Shown here piece by piece: positions 15,170 through 22,548 of a DNA stretch of 64,000 bases (position 1 is its first letter; each line of letters opens with the position of its first letter). The stretch is from Verrucomicrobiaceae bacterium (GTDB lineage: Bacteria; Verrucomicrobiota; Verrucomicrobiia; Verrucomicrobiales; Verrucomicrobiaceae), in NCBI GenBank assembly GCA_016713245.1, contig JADJPM010000001.1, positions 2,480,001 through 2,544,000 on the forward strand. The letters run 5' to 3'. The position numbers and the translations under genes were made by a program. The notes beneath the pieces are model-generated. The model was not told where the DNA came from, did not search any database, and saw only the letters and a program-made list of their open reading frames with translations.

Positions 15170-16594
15170 ATGAAAACCTCCTTTTTCCCCTGCTCCGGTG
15201 GTCGTGCGCTGCATGCGCCCACGCGGCGTGAGTTTGTCTATGGCCTCGGCACCTCGCTCGGCAGCGTGGCGTTGACCTCATTGCTCGCCGCAGAACAAAA
15301 AGGGCCGCTGGCTCCGAAGCAGCCGATGGTTCCAGCGAAAGCGAAGAACTGCATCTTTCTCATGATGGAGGGCGGGCCGAGTCACATCGACTGCTTTGAT
15401 CCGAAGCCGATGCTCGAAAAGTTTCACCTGAAGGAATTCACCCGCGAAGGGAAGATGAAATCGGCGATGGAGAGCGGGAAGCGCTACTATGTGAAGTCAC
15501 CGTTCACGTTTGCGCAGCATGGCCAGAGCGGCGCGTGGATGAGCGAGCCGTGGCAGCATCTGGCGAAAGTAGCCGATGAACTTTGCTTCTATCGCGGCTG
15601 CCAGGTCGATTCGGTGAATCATCCCACCGCCATGTATCAAATGAACTGCGGCAACCGCTTCGGCGGTGATCCGGCCATCGGTTCCTGGGTGACGTATGGC
15701 CTCGGCTCGGTGAATCAGGATCTGCCGGGTTTCATCGTGCTGCCGGAGATCAGTTACCCGCAGGGCGGCAGTGCGAACTGGGGCAATGGCTACCTGCCCG
15801 CCCATTTCCAAGGCACGGCGCTGCGCTCCAAAGGCTCGCCGATCCTCGATCTGCAACCGCCGCCGGGCATCACACCGGAGCATCAGCGGGCCAATTTGGA
15901 CCTGCTCGGCAAATTGAATGCCAAACACGCCGACGAGCATCCCTGGCATGACGAGTTGAAGGCCCGCATGAACAACTACGAACTCGCCTTCCGCATGCAG
16001 ATGCAGGTGCCGGAAGTGATCGATCTCGAAAAGGAGGACGCGAAGACCAAGGAGCTCTACGGCATCGGCAAGGACGCCACGGACGCGTTCGGGCGAAAAT
16101 GCCTGCTGGCGCGGAAGCTCGTCGAGAAGGGCGTGCGCTTTGTGCAGCTCTACAATGGCACCTGGGACAGCCACGACTACATCGAGCGTGCGCACGGCAA
16201 TCTCATCCGCGGCGTGGATCAGCCCATCGCGGCGCTCATCACCGATTTAAAACAACGCGGCCTACTCGATGACACGCTCATCGTCTGGTGCGGTGAATTT
16301 GGTCGCACGCCAGACAACGGGGTGCGCGGCGGAACCGCCTACGGTCGTGATCACAACCCCAAGGCGATGACCATCTGGATGGCCGGCGGCGGTTGCAAAG
16401 CCGGCCACAGCATCGGCGCCACCGATGATCGCGGTATGGAGGCCATCGAGGAGGTGCATCATGTGCGTGACCTGCACGTCACGCTGCTGCGCCTGCTCGG
16501 TCTCGACGACAACAAACTCACTTTCTACCACGGCGGTCGCTTCAAGCAGCTCTCGCAGATCGGCGGGCAGGTGATCGAGAAGCTGATCGCCTGA
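15170..16594 (+). CDS. DUF1501 domain protein
   Basis: A 474-residue protein 3 bases after the PSCyt gene, so certainly in one operon. It has a probable Tat-type leader (TRREFVYGLGTSLGSVALTS) and the DUF1501 features FLMMEGGPSHIDCFDPKPML near the N-terminus, DDTLIVWCGEFGRTPDNG and GRDHNPKAMTIWMAGGG near the C-terminus. The fold belongs to the alkaline phosphatase/sulfatase superfamily, with GEFGRTP and RDH in the places of metal ligands. The paired PSCyt/DUF1501 unit is characteristic of Planctomycetes and Verrucomicrobia; substrate unknown. Confidence 0.92.
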   Translation: MKTSFFPCSGGRALHAPTRREFVYGLGTSLGSVALTSLLAAEQKGPLAPKQPMVPAKAKNCIFLMMEGGPSHIDCFDPKPMLEKFHLKEFTREGKMKSAMESGKRYYVKSPFTFAQHGQSGAWMSEPWQHLAKVADELCFYRGCQVDSVNHPTAMYQMNCGNRFGGDPAIGSWVTYGLGSVNQDLPGFIVLPEISYPQGGSANWGNGYLPAHFQGTALRSKGSPILDLQPPPGITPEHQRANLDLLGKLNAKHADEHPWHDELKARMNNYELAFRMQMQVPEVIDLEKEDAKTKELYGIGKDATDAFGRKCLLARKLVEKGVRFVQLYNGTWDSHDYIERAHGNLIRGVDQPIAALITDLKQRGLLDDTLIVWCGEFGRTPDNGVRGGTAYGRDHNPKAMTIWMAGGGCKAGHSIGATDDRGMEAIEEVHHVRDLHVTLLRLLGLDDNKLTFYHGGRFKQLSQIGGQVIEKLIA

Positions 16595-16596
16595 GC

Positions 16597-17238
16597 TTAC
16601 TCCAGCGCTTTGATTTTGAGGTTCCGATACCACACCGGAGCCTGCGCCTTGCCGTGAAGGCCCTGAAGGCCGATCGGGCCGCTGCGAGCGTAGTCCTTGA
16701 GCGCCTTCTTGAACTTGTTTGGCGTGCCGTCGGGGTTCTTGCCGGCCTCAGGCCAGTTGTCGAGATTGGCGTCGATGATCGTCTCGCCATTCAGCACGAC
16801 GGTGACCTTTGGGCCTTGGCAGGTGATGGTGTAGCGATTCCATTCACCCACGGGTTTGCCGACGGTCTTTGAGGGTGGCATGGCGTCGTAGATCGCTCCG
16901 AGCATGCCATACTTGCTGCCATCGGCGCTTTCGTGCACCTGGATCTCCAGCGCGGCGAGCACGTTTTTGATGTCGCCGCTGCGCAGAAAGACGCCGCTGT
17001 TGGATTCCTTCGCCACCTTGAACTCGAGATCGAGAACGAAGTCGCCATACGAATCCTTCGTCCAGAGCGTGTCGTGGTTCTTCGCCACGAGTTCTTTGCC
17101 ATCAAACTGCCAGCCGGAGGCATCCACCGCGTTCGCAAGGTCGGTGGCGAACAATTCCTTCCAGCCCGATGTGTCGGGATGATCAACGGCAAAGGTGATT
17201 GTTGCAGTGAGGGCGAGGAGCGTGGTGAACAGTTTCAT
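16597..17238 (-). CDS. DUF1080 (3-keto-disaccharide hydrolase-type) secreted protein
   Basis: A 213-residue secreted protein; the ATG at 17238 gives the signal MKLFTTLLALTATITFAVDH. The rest is a concanavalin-like jelly roll: ELVAKNHDTLWTKDSYGDFV, LEFKVAKESNSGVFLRSGDI, LEIQVHESADG, WNRYTITCQGPKVTVVLNGE and GPIGLQGLH, all typical of DUF1080 (PF06439). The family is predicted to bind or cleave carbohydrate, with characterised members acting on 3-keto-glucosides. It starts 13 bases after the DUF1501 gene at 17252-18676 on the same strand, so they are probably co-transcribed, and its stop faces the stop of the other DUF1501 gene. Confidence 0.88.
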   Translation of the reverse strand: MKLFTTLLALTATITFAVDHPDTSGWKELFATDLANAVDASGWQFDGKELVAKNHDTLWTKDSYGDFVLDLEFKVAKESNSGVFLRSGDIKNVLAALEIQVHESADGSKYGMLGAIYDAMPPSKTVGKPVGEWNRYTITCQGPKVTVVLNGETIIDANLDNWPEAGKNPDGTPNKFKKALKDYARSGPIGLQGLHGKAQAPVWYRNLKIKALE

Positions 17239-17251
17239 GGAGGTGTTGTGA

Positions 17252-18676
17252 TTACGCGATGATTTCTCGAATGACATGCCCAAAATCGCGCTCCAGACGC
17301 TTGCGCCCGGGGATTTCGAGATGGTGTGGGTTCAGACCAAGGAGATGCAGGATCGTGGCATGCACATCGGTGACGTAATGCGGGTGCTCGATGGGATGAA
17401 AGCCGAGTTCATCCGTCGCACCATGGATCGTGCCGCCCTTGATGCCACCACCGGCCATCCACACGCTGAAGCCATACGGATGATGGTCGCGGCCATCGCT
17501 GCCTTGAGAACCGGGCGTGCGGCCGAACTCGGTGGCAAACACAACGAGCGTGTCATCCAGCATGCCGCGTTGCTTGAGATCCTTCAGCAGGCCGCCAATG
17601 GGCTGATCGACCTGCTGAGCGAGGCTGGTGTGATTCTTTTTCAGGCCGGAATGCGAGTCCCACGCGCCCGCTGCCCCATCGCCATGCTGGATCTGGATGA
17701 AACGCACGCCACGCTCGGCCAAGCGACGCGCCACGAGGAGTTGCCGCGCAAACGGACCGGCCACTTTGTCATCGTAACCGTAGAGTTTTTTCGTCTCGGC
17801 ACTCTCGCTGTCGAGATTCATCGTCTCCGGCACAGCCGCCTGCATGTTGAAAGCCAGCCGGTAGCTCTTCATGCGGGCGGCGAGCGTCTTATCGCCGGGA
17901 TACTGCTCGGCGGCGAGGCTGTTGAGCTTGTGAATGAGTTCAAATTGGGCGGCTTGCTCGCCCTGGCCGATCTGAAACTCCGGCGCGGCAAAGGTGAGCG
18001 GGTTCTTCGGATCCACTTTCAGGTTCACCGCATCGTAAGCGGGGCCGAGGTAATGACCGTCGCGCACATCGAAGTAGCGCGGGCCGATGTTCACAAAGGA
18101 CGGCAGGTTCTCCGTCATCGAGCCGAGCCCATAGGTCACCCACGCACCGAGCGTGGGCACGCGCGGCTCCAGCATGTGCCGACCGCTGTGAAACTGCACC
18201 TGCGCACCATGGTTGTCGTCCGTCGTCCACATGCTGCGGATGAAGGCGATCTCGTCGGCACAAGAGCCGATGTGTGGAAACCAGTCGCTGATCTCGATGC
18301 CGCACTGGCCGTAGCGCTTGTAGCCGACCTGCAGCGGGTAGATCACGTTGCGCTGCTTGCCGTTCGCATCGTTCACCACCACGACGCGCACCTTTTTGAG
18401 CTTCTCCGGGTCCTGCACGCTCGCGTAAGGCGTCTCGCCGATGGTCTTGCCGGCGTATTTGGTGAGCATCGGCTTCGGATCAAAGCTCTCCATGTGGCTC
18501 ACGCCGCCCCGCATGAAGAGCCAGATGACACGCTTCGCCCGCTGTGGGATCACCGGCAGGCCGCTCGGCGGCTGCCAGCCCTGCTCCGCCCGCAGCATCG
18601 AGGCCATCGCCACACTGCCCAACCCGCCGAGGATGTCTCGACGTAAAAATGGCGTGGGTGGTGGGTGATGCAGCAT
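17252..18676 (-). CDS. DUF1501 domain protein (second copy)
   Basis: A 474-residue protein. The ATG at 18676 (MLHHPPPTPFLRRDILGGLG) places a Tat-like FLRRDILGGLGSVAMAS motif at the N-terminus; a longer frame to 18739 runs into remnant sequence and is not used. Family features: WLFMRGGVSHMESFDPKPML, DDTLVVFATEFGRTPGSQG, GRDHHPYGFSVWMAGGG and PHYVTDVHATILHLLGL. It is followed by the DUF1080 gene after 13 bases. Unlike the first DUF1501 gene it has no PSCyt1/2-PSD1 partner upstream; the upstream side instead holds a gene remnant and a GNAT gene, suggesting that its original partner was lost or moved. Confidence 0.92.
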   Translation of the reverse strand: MLHHPPPTPFLRRDILGGLGSVAMASMLRAEQGWQPPSGLPVIPQRAKRVIWLFMRGGVSHMESFDPKPMLTKYAGKTIGETPYASVQDPEKLKKVRVVVVNDANGKQRNVIYPLQVGYKRYGQCGIEISDWFPHIGSCADEIAFIRSMWTTDDNHGAQVQFHSGRHMLEPRVPTLGAWVTYGLGSMTENLPSFVNIGPRYFDVRDGHYLGPAYDAVNLKVDPKNPLTFAAPEFQIGQGEQAAQFELIHKLNSLAAEQYPGDKTLAARMKSYRLAFNMQAAVPETMNLDSESAETKKLYGYDDKVAGPFARQLLVARRLAERGVRFIQIQHGDGAAGAWDSHSGLKKNHTSLAQQVDQPIGGLLKDLKQRGMLDDTLVVFATEFGRTPGSQGSDGRDHHPYGFSVWMAGGGIKGGTIHGATDELGFHPIEHPHYVTDVHATILHLLGLNPHHLEIPGRKRLERDFGHVIREIIA

Positions 18677-18707
18677 AGGAGCAATACGTCTCGCGAAGAC
18701 TGGCTTC

Positions 18708-18763
18708 TTACGCGGCTTCAAGTGCGGGCAATTCATCACACAGCGCCAGCGCCTTCAGCTCAT
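18708..18763 (-). pseudogene. Remnant of the 3' end of a 19288-20442-type gene
   Basis: Reading on the minus strand this stretch gives LKALALCDELPALEAA and a TAA stop. The intact gene at 19288-20442 ends LKALALCDELPVLGAE and a stop. Eleven consecutive residues are identical while several codons differ silently (GAA/GAG, TTG/CTA). The remnant has no upstream part; it abuts the stop codon of the GNAT gene. It is therefore a second, diverged tail of the same gene family. Confidence 0.6.
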
Positions 18764-19269
18764 CGCGTTACATGTCTGTAGATCAGCATCGTGACGCTAT
18801 TCACTTCGATTGTTTCGTCGGTGCGACGGAAGCTAAGTCGTTCGAGCAGCCGCTGCGAGCGCAGATGGTCTGGGTGCACATCGGCAAACAACGGACGGTC
18901 TGGCAGATGCGCATCGAACCAATCGAGCCAGCCACGCGCAACTTCGATGGCATAACCCTTCCCCCAGTGCACACGCGCCAAACGATAACCGAGTTCGATA
19001 CGCTTGCCGTCTGGGAGGTGGTAGAGACCCGCATCGCCAAGCGCTTCGCCAGTTTCGCGGTGATGGATGATCCACTTGCTGAAGCCGTGCTCCGCCTCGT
19101 GTGCTCGATAGCGAGCAATGCGGCGTTGCGTGTCTTCGATCGAGCGATCCTCGCCACCTGGAATGAATCGCATCACCTCGGGATCGGAGAACCATGCGAA
19201 AGCTTCCTCCGCGTCTGACGCTTCGAAGGGTCGGAGGATGGTGCGCTTGGTTTCGATGGAGCTGGTCAT
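18760..19269 (-). CDS. GNAT-family acetyltransferase (RimJ/RimL type)
   Basis: A 169-residue GNAT protein: MTSSIETKRTILRPFEASDA at the N-terminus, FSKWIIHHRETGEALGDAGL and IELGYRLARVHWGKGYAIEV with the WGKGYA acetyl-CoA-binding loop, and HPDHLRSQRLLERLSF near the end. The arrangement matches Acetyltransf_3 enzymes that acetylate protein N-termini or small amines; the substrate is not predictable. Its last codons run into a remnant copy of the neighbouring gene's tail, and its start is 18 bases from the intact gene's stop. It looks inserted at that gene's 3' end. Confidence 0.85.
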   Translation of the reverse strand: MTSSIETKRTILRPFEASDAEEAFAWFSDPEVMRFIPGGEDRSIEDTQRRIARYRAHEAEHGFSKWIIHHRETGEALGDAGLYHLPDGKRIELGYRLARVHWGKGYAIEVARGWLDWFDAHLPDRPLFADVHPDHLRSQRLLERLSFRRTDETIEVNSVTMLIYRHVTR

Positions 19270-19287
19270 GAAGCAATCTATCGGCGT

Positions 19288-20442
19288 TTACTCCGCCCCC
19301 AACACCGGTAGCTCATCACACAACGCCAGCGCCTTCAGCGCCTGGCAGGTCGCGATGTAGGTGCTGTAGTGATAGTTTCCTCGATAGAGCGAATGCATCC
19401 ACCAGCGGCCCGAGACTCGCTGTTCCTTCTTGAGCCATGCGACGGCTTTCTGAAGGCGCTCATCTTTGGCGGGCACGTTGCTTTGACGCATCAGCACGAC
19501 GGCGAGCGATGTCATGTAGGCATCGCTTTCGGGTTTCGCGGCATCGGGGAGGCTGGTGATGAGCTTTTGGACGGTTTCGCTGACTTCGAAGTGCCAGTCG
19601 TTCAGCGCGGAGAAGTCGCGGGTGCTCCAGCCGCCATCGGCGTGTTGTTTGGAGGAGAGCAGCTTGAGCGCGGCGTCGCGTTTTTCGGCGGAAACGAGCT
19701 CCGGCATGTAAAAGGCGAGTTGGAGACTCAGGACGCGATCCCAGTCATTTTTCGGCTCGGTGGTGCGCAGCCAAGTTTTGAGCTTTTCGACCTTTCCGAG
19801 CAGTTTTTCGTCCTTGAGGCCCGCGAGCCATCCGGGAGCCGCGGTGATGGTGCGTGCGGCTTGCAGCGAGAGCTCGAAGTCGGTGGTGATGTGCGGGATT
19901 TCGACCTCGCCATGGCTCACGAATGCTCCGCTGGCCGCCTGGCGCTCAAACATGTCGCGGATGGAGCGCTCGGTGTGCTCGCTCGTTTTGCCGGAGAGGT
20001 GCTTGTCCCACTCCGCGAGGCCCAGCGAGCGCCACACGGCCGAAAAAGCGCCCGGCATGTGCTTGTAGCCGCTCTTGGTGGCCGTCTCCTTCACCTCTTT
20101 GACCTCCTTCGGCACGAACTCGATGAAGTCTGCCACGATCTCTTCGCTCGGTTTGCCGAGTTGCGGGATCAAAGCGGGCCGCTCGCTGAGGTAAGGCCCC
20201 GTCGTGTGGCAGTTCACGCAGCTCTTTTCGCGAACCCAGCACGTCGAGCCATCATCGAGATACTTTACCGCCGCCTTGATCGACTCCGCGCCGAACTGCT
20301 GCACGCGCGGCTCATCGGCGGTGGGGATGCTCACTTTGATGTCACCGGATTCATATTGAAACGCGGGCTTCGGTTTCGGCGCGGGCGTGGTCGCGGCGAA
20401 AAGGACCGAAGGGACGAAAAGGACGGCAAGGACGTGTTTCAT
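19288..20442 (-). CDS. Secreted haem-motif protein with terpenoid-cyclase-like toroid repeats
   Basis: A 384-residue protein; the ATG at 20442 gives signal peptide MKHVLAVLFVPSVLFAATTP. A single CVNCH motif (SCVNCHTTGPYLSERP) lies about 85 residues in and could bind c-type haem. The rest is helical with repeats resembling prenyltransferase/squalene-cyclase toroids (LLSSKQHADGGWSTRDFSAL, KAVAWLKKEQRVSGRWWMHS, YSTYIATCQALKALALC). PVC genomes contain many such proteins of unknown role. Cyclase catalytic DxDD is not seen, so it is more likely a binding or redox protein than a cyclase. Confidence 0.7.
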   Translation of the reverse strand: MKHVLAVLFVPSVLFAATTPAPKPKPAFQYESGDIKVSIPTADEPRVQQFGAESIKAAVKYLDDGSTCWVREKSCVNCHTTGPYLSERPALIPQLGKPSEEIVADFIEFVPKEVKEVKETATKSGYKHMPGAFSAVWRSLGLAEWDKHLSGKTSEHTERSIRDMFERQAASGAFVSHGEVEIPHITTDFELSLQAARTITAAPGWLAGLKDEKLLGKVEKLKTWLRTTEPKNDWDRVLSLQLAFYMPELVSAEKRDAALKLLSSKQHADGGWSTRDFSALNDWHFEVSETVQKLITSLPDAAKPESDAYMTSLAVVLMRQSNVPAKDERLQKAVAWLKKEQRVSGRWWMHSLYRGNYHYSTYIATCQALKALALCDELPVLGAE

Positions 20443-20471
20443 GCGGGATTCAAACGCTGCCGCCGCACCGA

Positions 20472-20801
20472 TCATTGCGATTTCCCATACGCGCGCTCCA
20501 CCTTGGCCACGCGCAGTTGGTAATCGGCATACCAGGTCGTCTTTCCCGTCTCCTGCGCGATGAGGTGTTCGGCGTTCGCCTTCCAGTTCGCGATGGCCTG
20601 CGTGCTTTCCCAATACGACACCGTGATGCCGAAACCGTCCGTGCCGCGTGCGCTTTCCACACCGAGGAAGCCTGACTGCTCATGCGCGAGTTCCACCATG
20701 CGATCCGCCGTGTCGCCATAGCCCTGATCGTCCTCCGTGCGCTGCGAGGTGAAGATGACGGCGTAGTAGGGCGGCGAGGGCGTTGGAGCGAAGGTGGACA
20801 T
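20472..20801 (-). CDS. Antibiotic biosynthesis monooxygenase-like protein
   Basis: A 109-residue protein starting MSTFAPTPSPPYYAVIFTSQ. The pattern VELAHEQSGFLGVESARGTD then ITVSYWESTQAIANWKANAE is the ABM/dimeric alpha-beta barrel signature (PF03992). Family members are heme-degrading or quinone/anthrone-oxidising monooxygenases or uncharacterised. The start at 20801 is chosen because the longer frame upstream lies wholly inside the MOSC-GNAT gene. It begins 4 bases after that gene's stop, so the two are co-transcribed. Confidence 0.82.
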   Translation of the reverse strand: MSTFAPTPSPPYYAVIFTSQRTEDDQGYGDTADRMVELAHEQSGFLGVESARGTDGFGITVSYWESTQAIANWKANAEHLIAQETGKTTWYADYQLRVAKVERAYGKSQ

Positions 20802-20805
20802 GAGA

Positions 20806-21753
20806 TCAGAGCGATTTGTGCATGCAGAGTGCTCCACCGGCCTCTGGCACATAGACAGCCTGCTCGAAGCCGGCGGCGGCGTAGATGCGACGCGCGTGGT
20901 GGTTGTTTTCCTGCACTTCGAGCGTGAGACGGCAGCAACCGAGCTCGCGGGCACGGGCAGCGATGGTATCCATGAGGCGTTTGCCGATGCCGTGACCGCG
21001 ATGCGTGGGCTGCACAAAGTAGTCCATGATGTAGAGCAGCCGCCGCGCGGCGAAGGTGGAGAAGCCGAGGAAGCAAATCGCGATCCCGACTGCTTCATCA
21101 TCGGCGTAGGCCAGAAAAACATGCGTCGTGGGATGCTGGCGCAGACCGGGGATGAGATCGCGGCGCGCGGCATCGGACAAAGGATGCCCGTCGCCCATCG
21201 GATCGGCCGAATACGCATCCAGCAGGCGCAGCGTGTCGGCGGCGTGGTCTTCGCGGCTGAGATCGGCTTCGAGAGTGAGGATGGATGCGCTCATGGGAGT
21301 TTCTGGCTCGGGAGTGATTGCATCGCCCACGCGAATGACGCCATCGCTCAAGATGTCTGCTCGCAGGCCACCGCGGTCGGCGAGCGGCTTCAGCAGCGCT
21401 TGGCCGGTCACTTTGTCCAAATGCGTGCACGGCGGGCAGAGGCGGATGCCCTCAATGAGCACATCGCCGATGCGGAAGCGTTTTCCGACGAGATCGTTCA
21501 GTCGCACGCCCTCGGTGACGAGGTTGCGGCGAGCTTCCGCAGCGCTCAGGGCGAGTTCCGCCAGCACTTCGCCTTCGATCAGCGTGAGCTCGCGACCCGG
21601 GCCTTTCGGCTCCCAATCGGTAAAAGTGCCACAGCCTTCAAAGTAGCGATCTCCGACGAGACCACGATGTGCATGTGCTTGCGCCTCGTTCACCGCATGG
21701 GGCAAGACGGTAGCCGCTGGGCTGATGTAGATGGCAGAGACTCGCGCAGGCAT
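20806..21753 (-). CDS. MOSC domain fused to a GNAT acetyltransferase
   Basis: A 315-residue two-domain protein starting MPARVSAIYISPAATVLPHA at 21753. Residues 1 to ~160 are a MOSC domain: LVGDRYFEGCGTF, PGRELTLIEGEVL, ARRNLVTEGVRLNDLVG and GLRADILSDGVIRVGDAI, with RLCPPCTHLD carrying the conserved cysteine. MOSC domains handle molybdenum cofactor-bound sulfur. Residues ~165-315 are a GNAT domain: YIMDYFVQPTHRGHGIGKRL (acetyl-CoA loop HRGHGIGK) and ENNHHARRIYAAAGFEQAV. I see no frameshift or stop between them, so it is a genuine fusion frame. Whether the two activities cooperate is unknown. Confidence 0.85.
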   Translation of the reverse strand: MPARVSAIYISPAATVLPHAVNEAQAHAHRGLVGDRYFEGCGTFTDWEPKGPGRELTLIEGEVLAELALSAAEARRNLVTEGVRLNDLVGKRFRIGDVLIEGIRLCPPCTHLDKVTGQALLKPLADRGGLRADILSDGVIRVGDAITPEPETPMSASILTLEADLSREDHAADTLRLLDAYSADPMGDGHPLSDAARRDLIPGLRQHPTTHVFLAYADDEAVGIAICFLGFSTFAARRLLYIMDYFVQPTHRGHGIGKRLMDTIAARARELGCCRLTLEVQENNHHARRIYAAAGFEQAVYVPEAGGALCMHKSL

Positions 21754-21837
21754 GCGGGGATGTTGCCGTCGTCCAGCCATGGGTCAAATGCGGGAAGTGC
21801 TTGATGCGAGGGCTGCCGGAGCGAAGGGATGCGGCCC

Positions 21838-22548
21838 ATGACTGCCCTCAGTGAAGCTCCGCATCAGCCGCTCGGCGAAATCGTCGTCGATTGGCAAGAG
21901 CCGCCCTTTCCGGCTCGCGAGGTGATGCACGGACGATTCTGTCGTTTGGAGCCGCTCGATGTTTCCAAGCATGCGGAGCAGCTTTTCGCCGCGAATGCGC
22001 TCGATCCTCATGGCGCGAACTGGACCTATCTGCCCTACGGCCCGTTTGAGTCCTTTTCGGACTATCGGGCATGGCTGGAGCAGCAAAGCAGCACGCGTGA
22101 TCCGCTTTTCTTTGCCATCGTCGATCCCGCGAGCGGCGAAGCCATCGGCGTGGCGAGCTATCTGCGCATCACGCCCTCCAGCGGCAGCCTTGAGGTCGGT
22201 CATCTGCATTTCTCGCCGAAACTCCAGCGCACGCCCGCCGCCACCGAGGCGATGTTTCTGATGATGCGCCACGCTTTCGAGCTCGGCTACCGCCGCTACG
22301 AGTGGAAGTGCGATTCCCTCAACGAAGCCTCGCGCAAGGCCGCGCTGAGGCTCGGCTTGTCGTTTGAAGGCATCTTCCGCCAAGCGACGGTGCGCAAAGG
22401 CCGCAATCGCGATACCGCGTGGTTCGCCGCCATCGACAAAGAATGGCCAGCGCTGCGTGCAGCCTTTGAGCAATGGCTCAGCCCGTCGAATTTCGATGAA
22501 CAGGGGCATCAGCGCGTGAGTTTGTCATCGCTCACACGAGTTAGTTGA
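21838..22548 (+). CDS. GNAT-family acetyltransferase
   Basis: A 236-residue protein; ATG at 21838 (MTALSEAPHQPLGEIVVDWQ) preferred over an in-frame ATG 9 bases upstream because a GAAGGG sequence precedes it, though the choice is not firm. It resembles RimJ/RimL-like N-acetyltransferases: GRFCRLEPLDVSKHAEQLFA, GVASYLRITPSSGSLEVGHL, FELGYRRYEWKCDSLNEASR and RLGLSFEGIFRQATVRKGRN. The last motif is typical of family members annotated as acetylating small molecules or ribosomal proteins. Its stop codon overlaps that of the convergent propeller gene by 8 bases. Confidence 0.88.
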   Translation: MTALSEAPHQPLGEIVVDWQEPPFPAREVMHGRFCRLEPLDVSKHAEQLFAANALDPHGANWTYLPYGPFESFSDYRAWLEQQSSTRDPLFFAIVDPASGEAIGVASYLRITPSSGSLEVGHLHFSPKLQRTPAATEAMFLMMRHAFELGYRRYEWKCDSLNEASRKAALRLGLSFEGIFRQATVRKGRNRDTAWFAAIDKEWPALRAAFEQWLSPSNFDEQGHQRVSLSSLTRVS

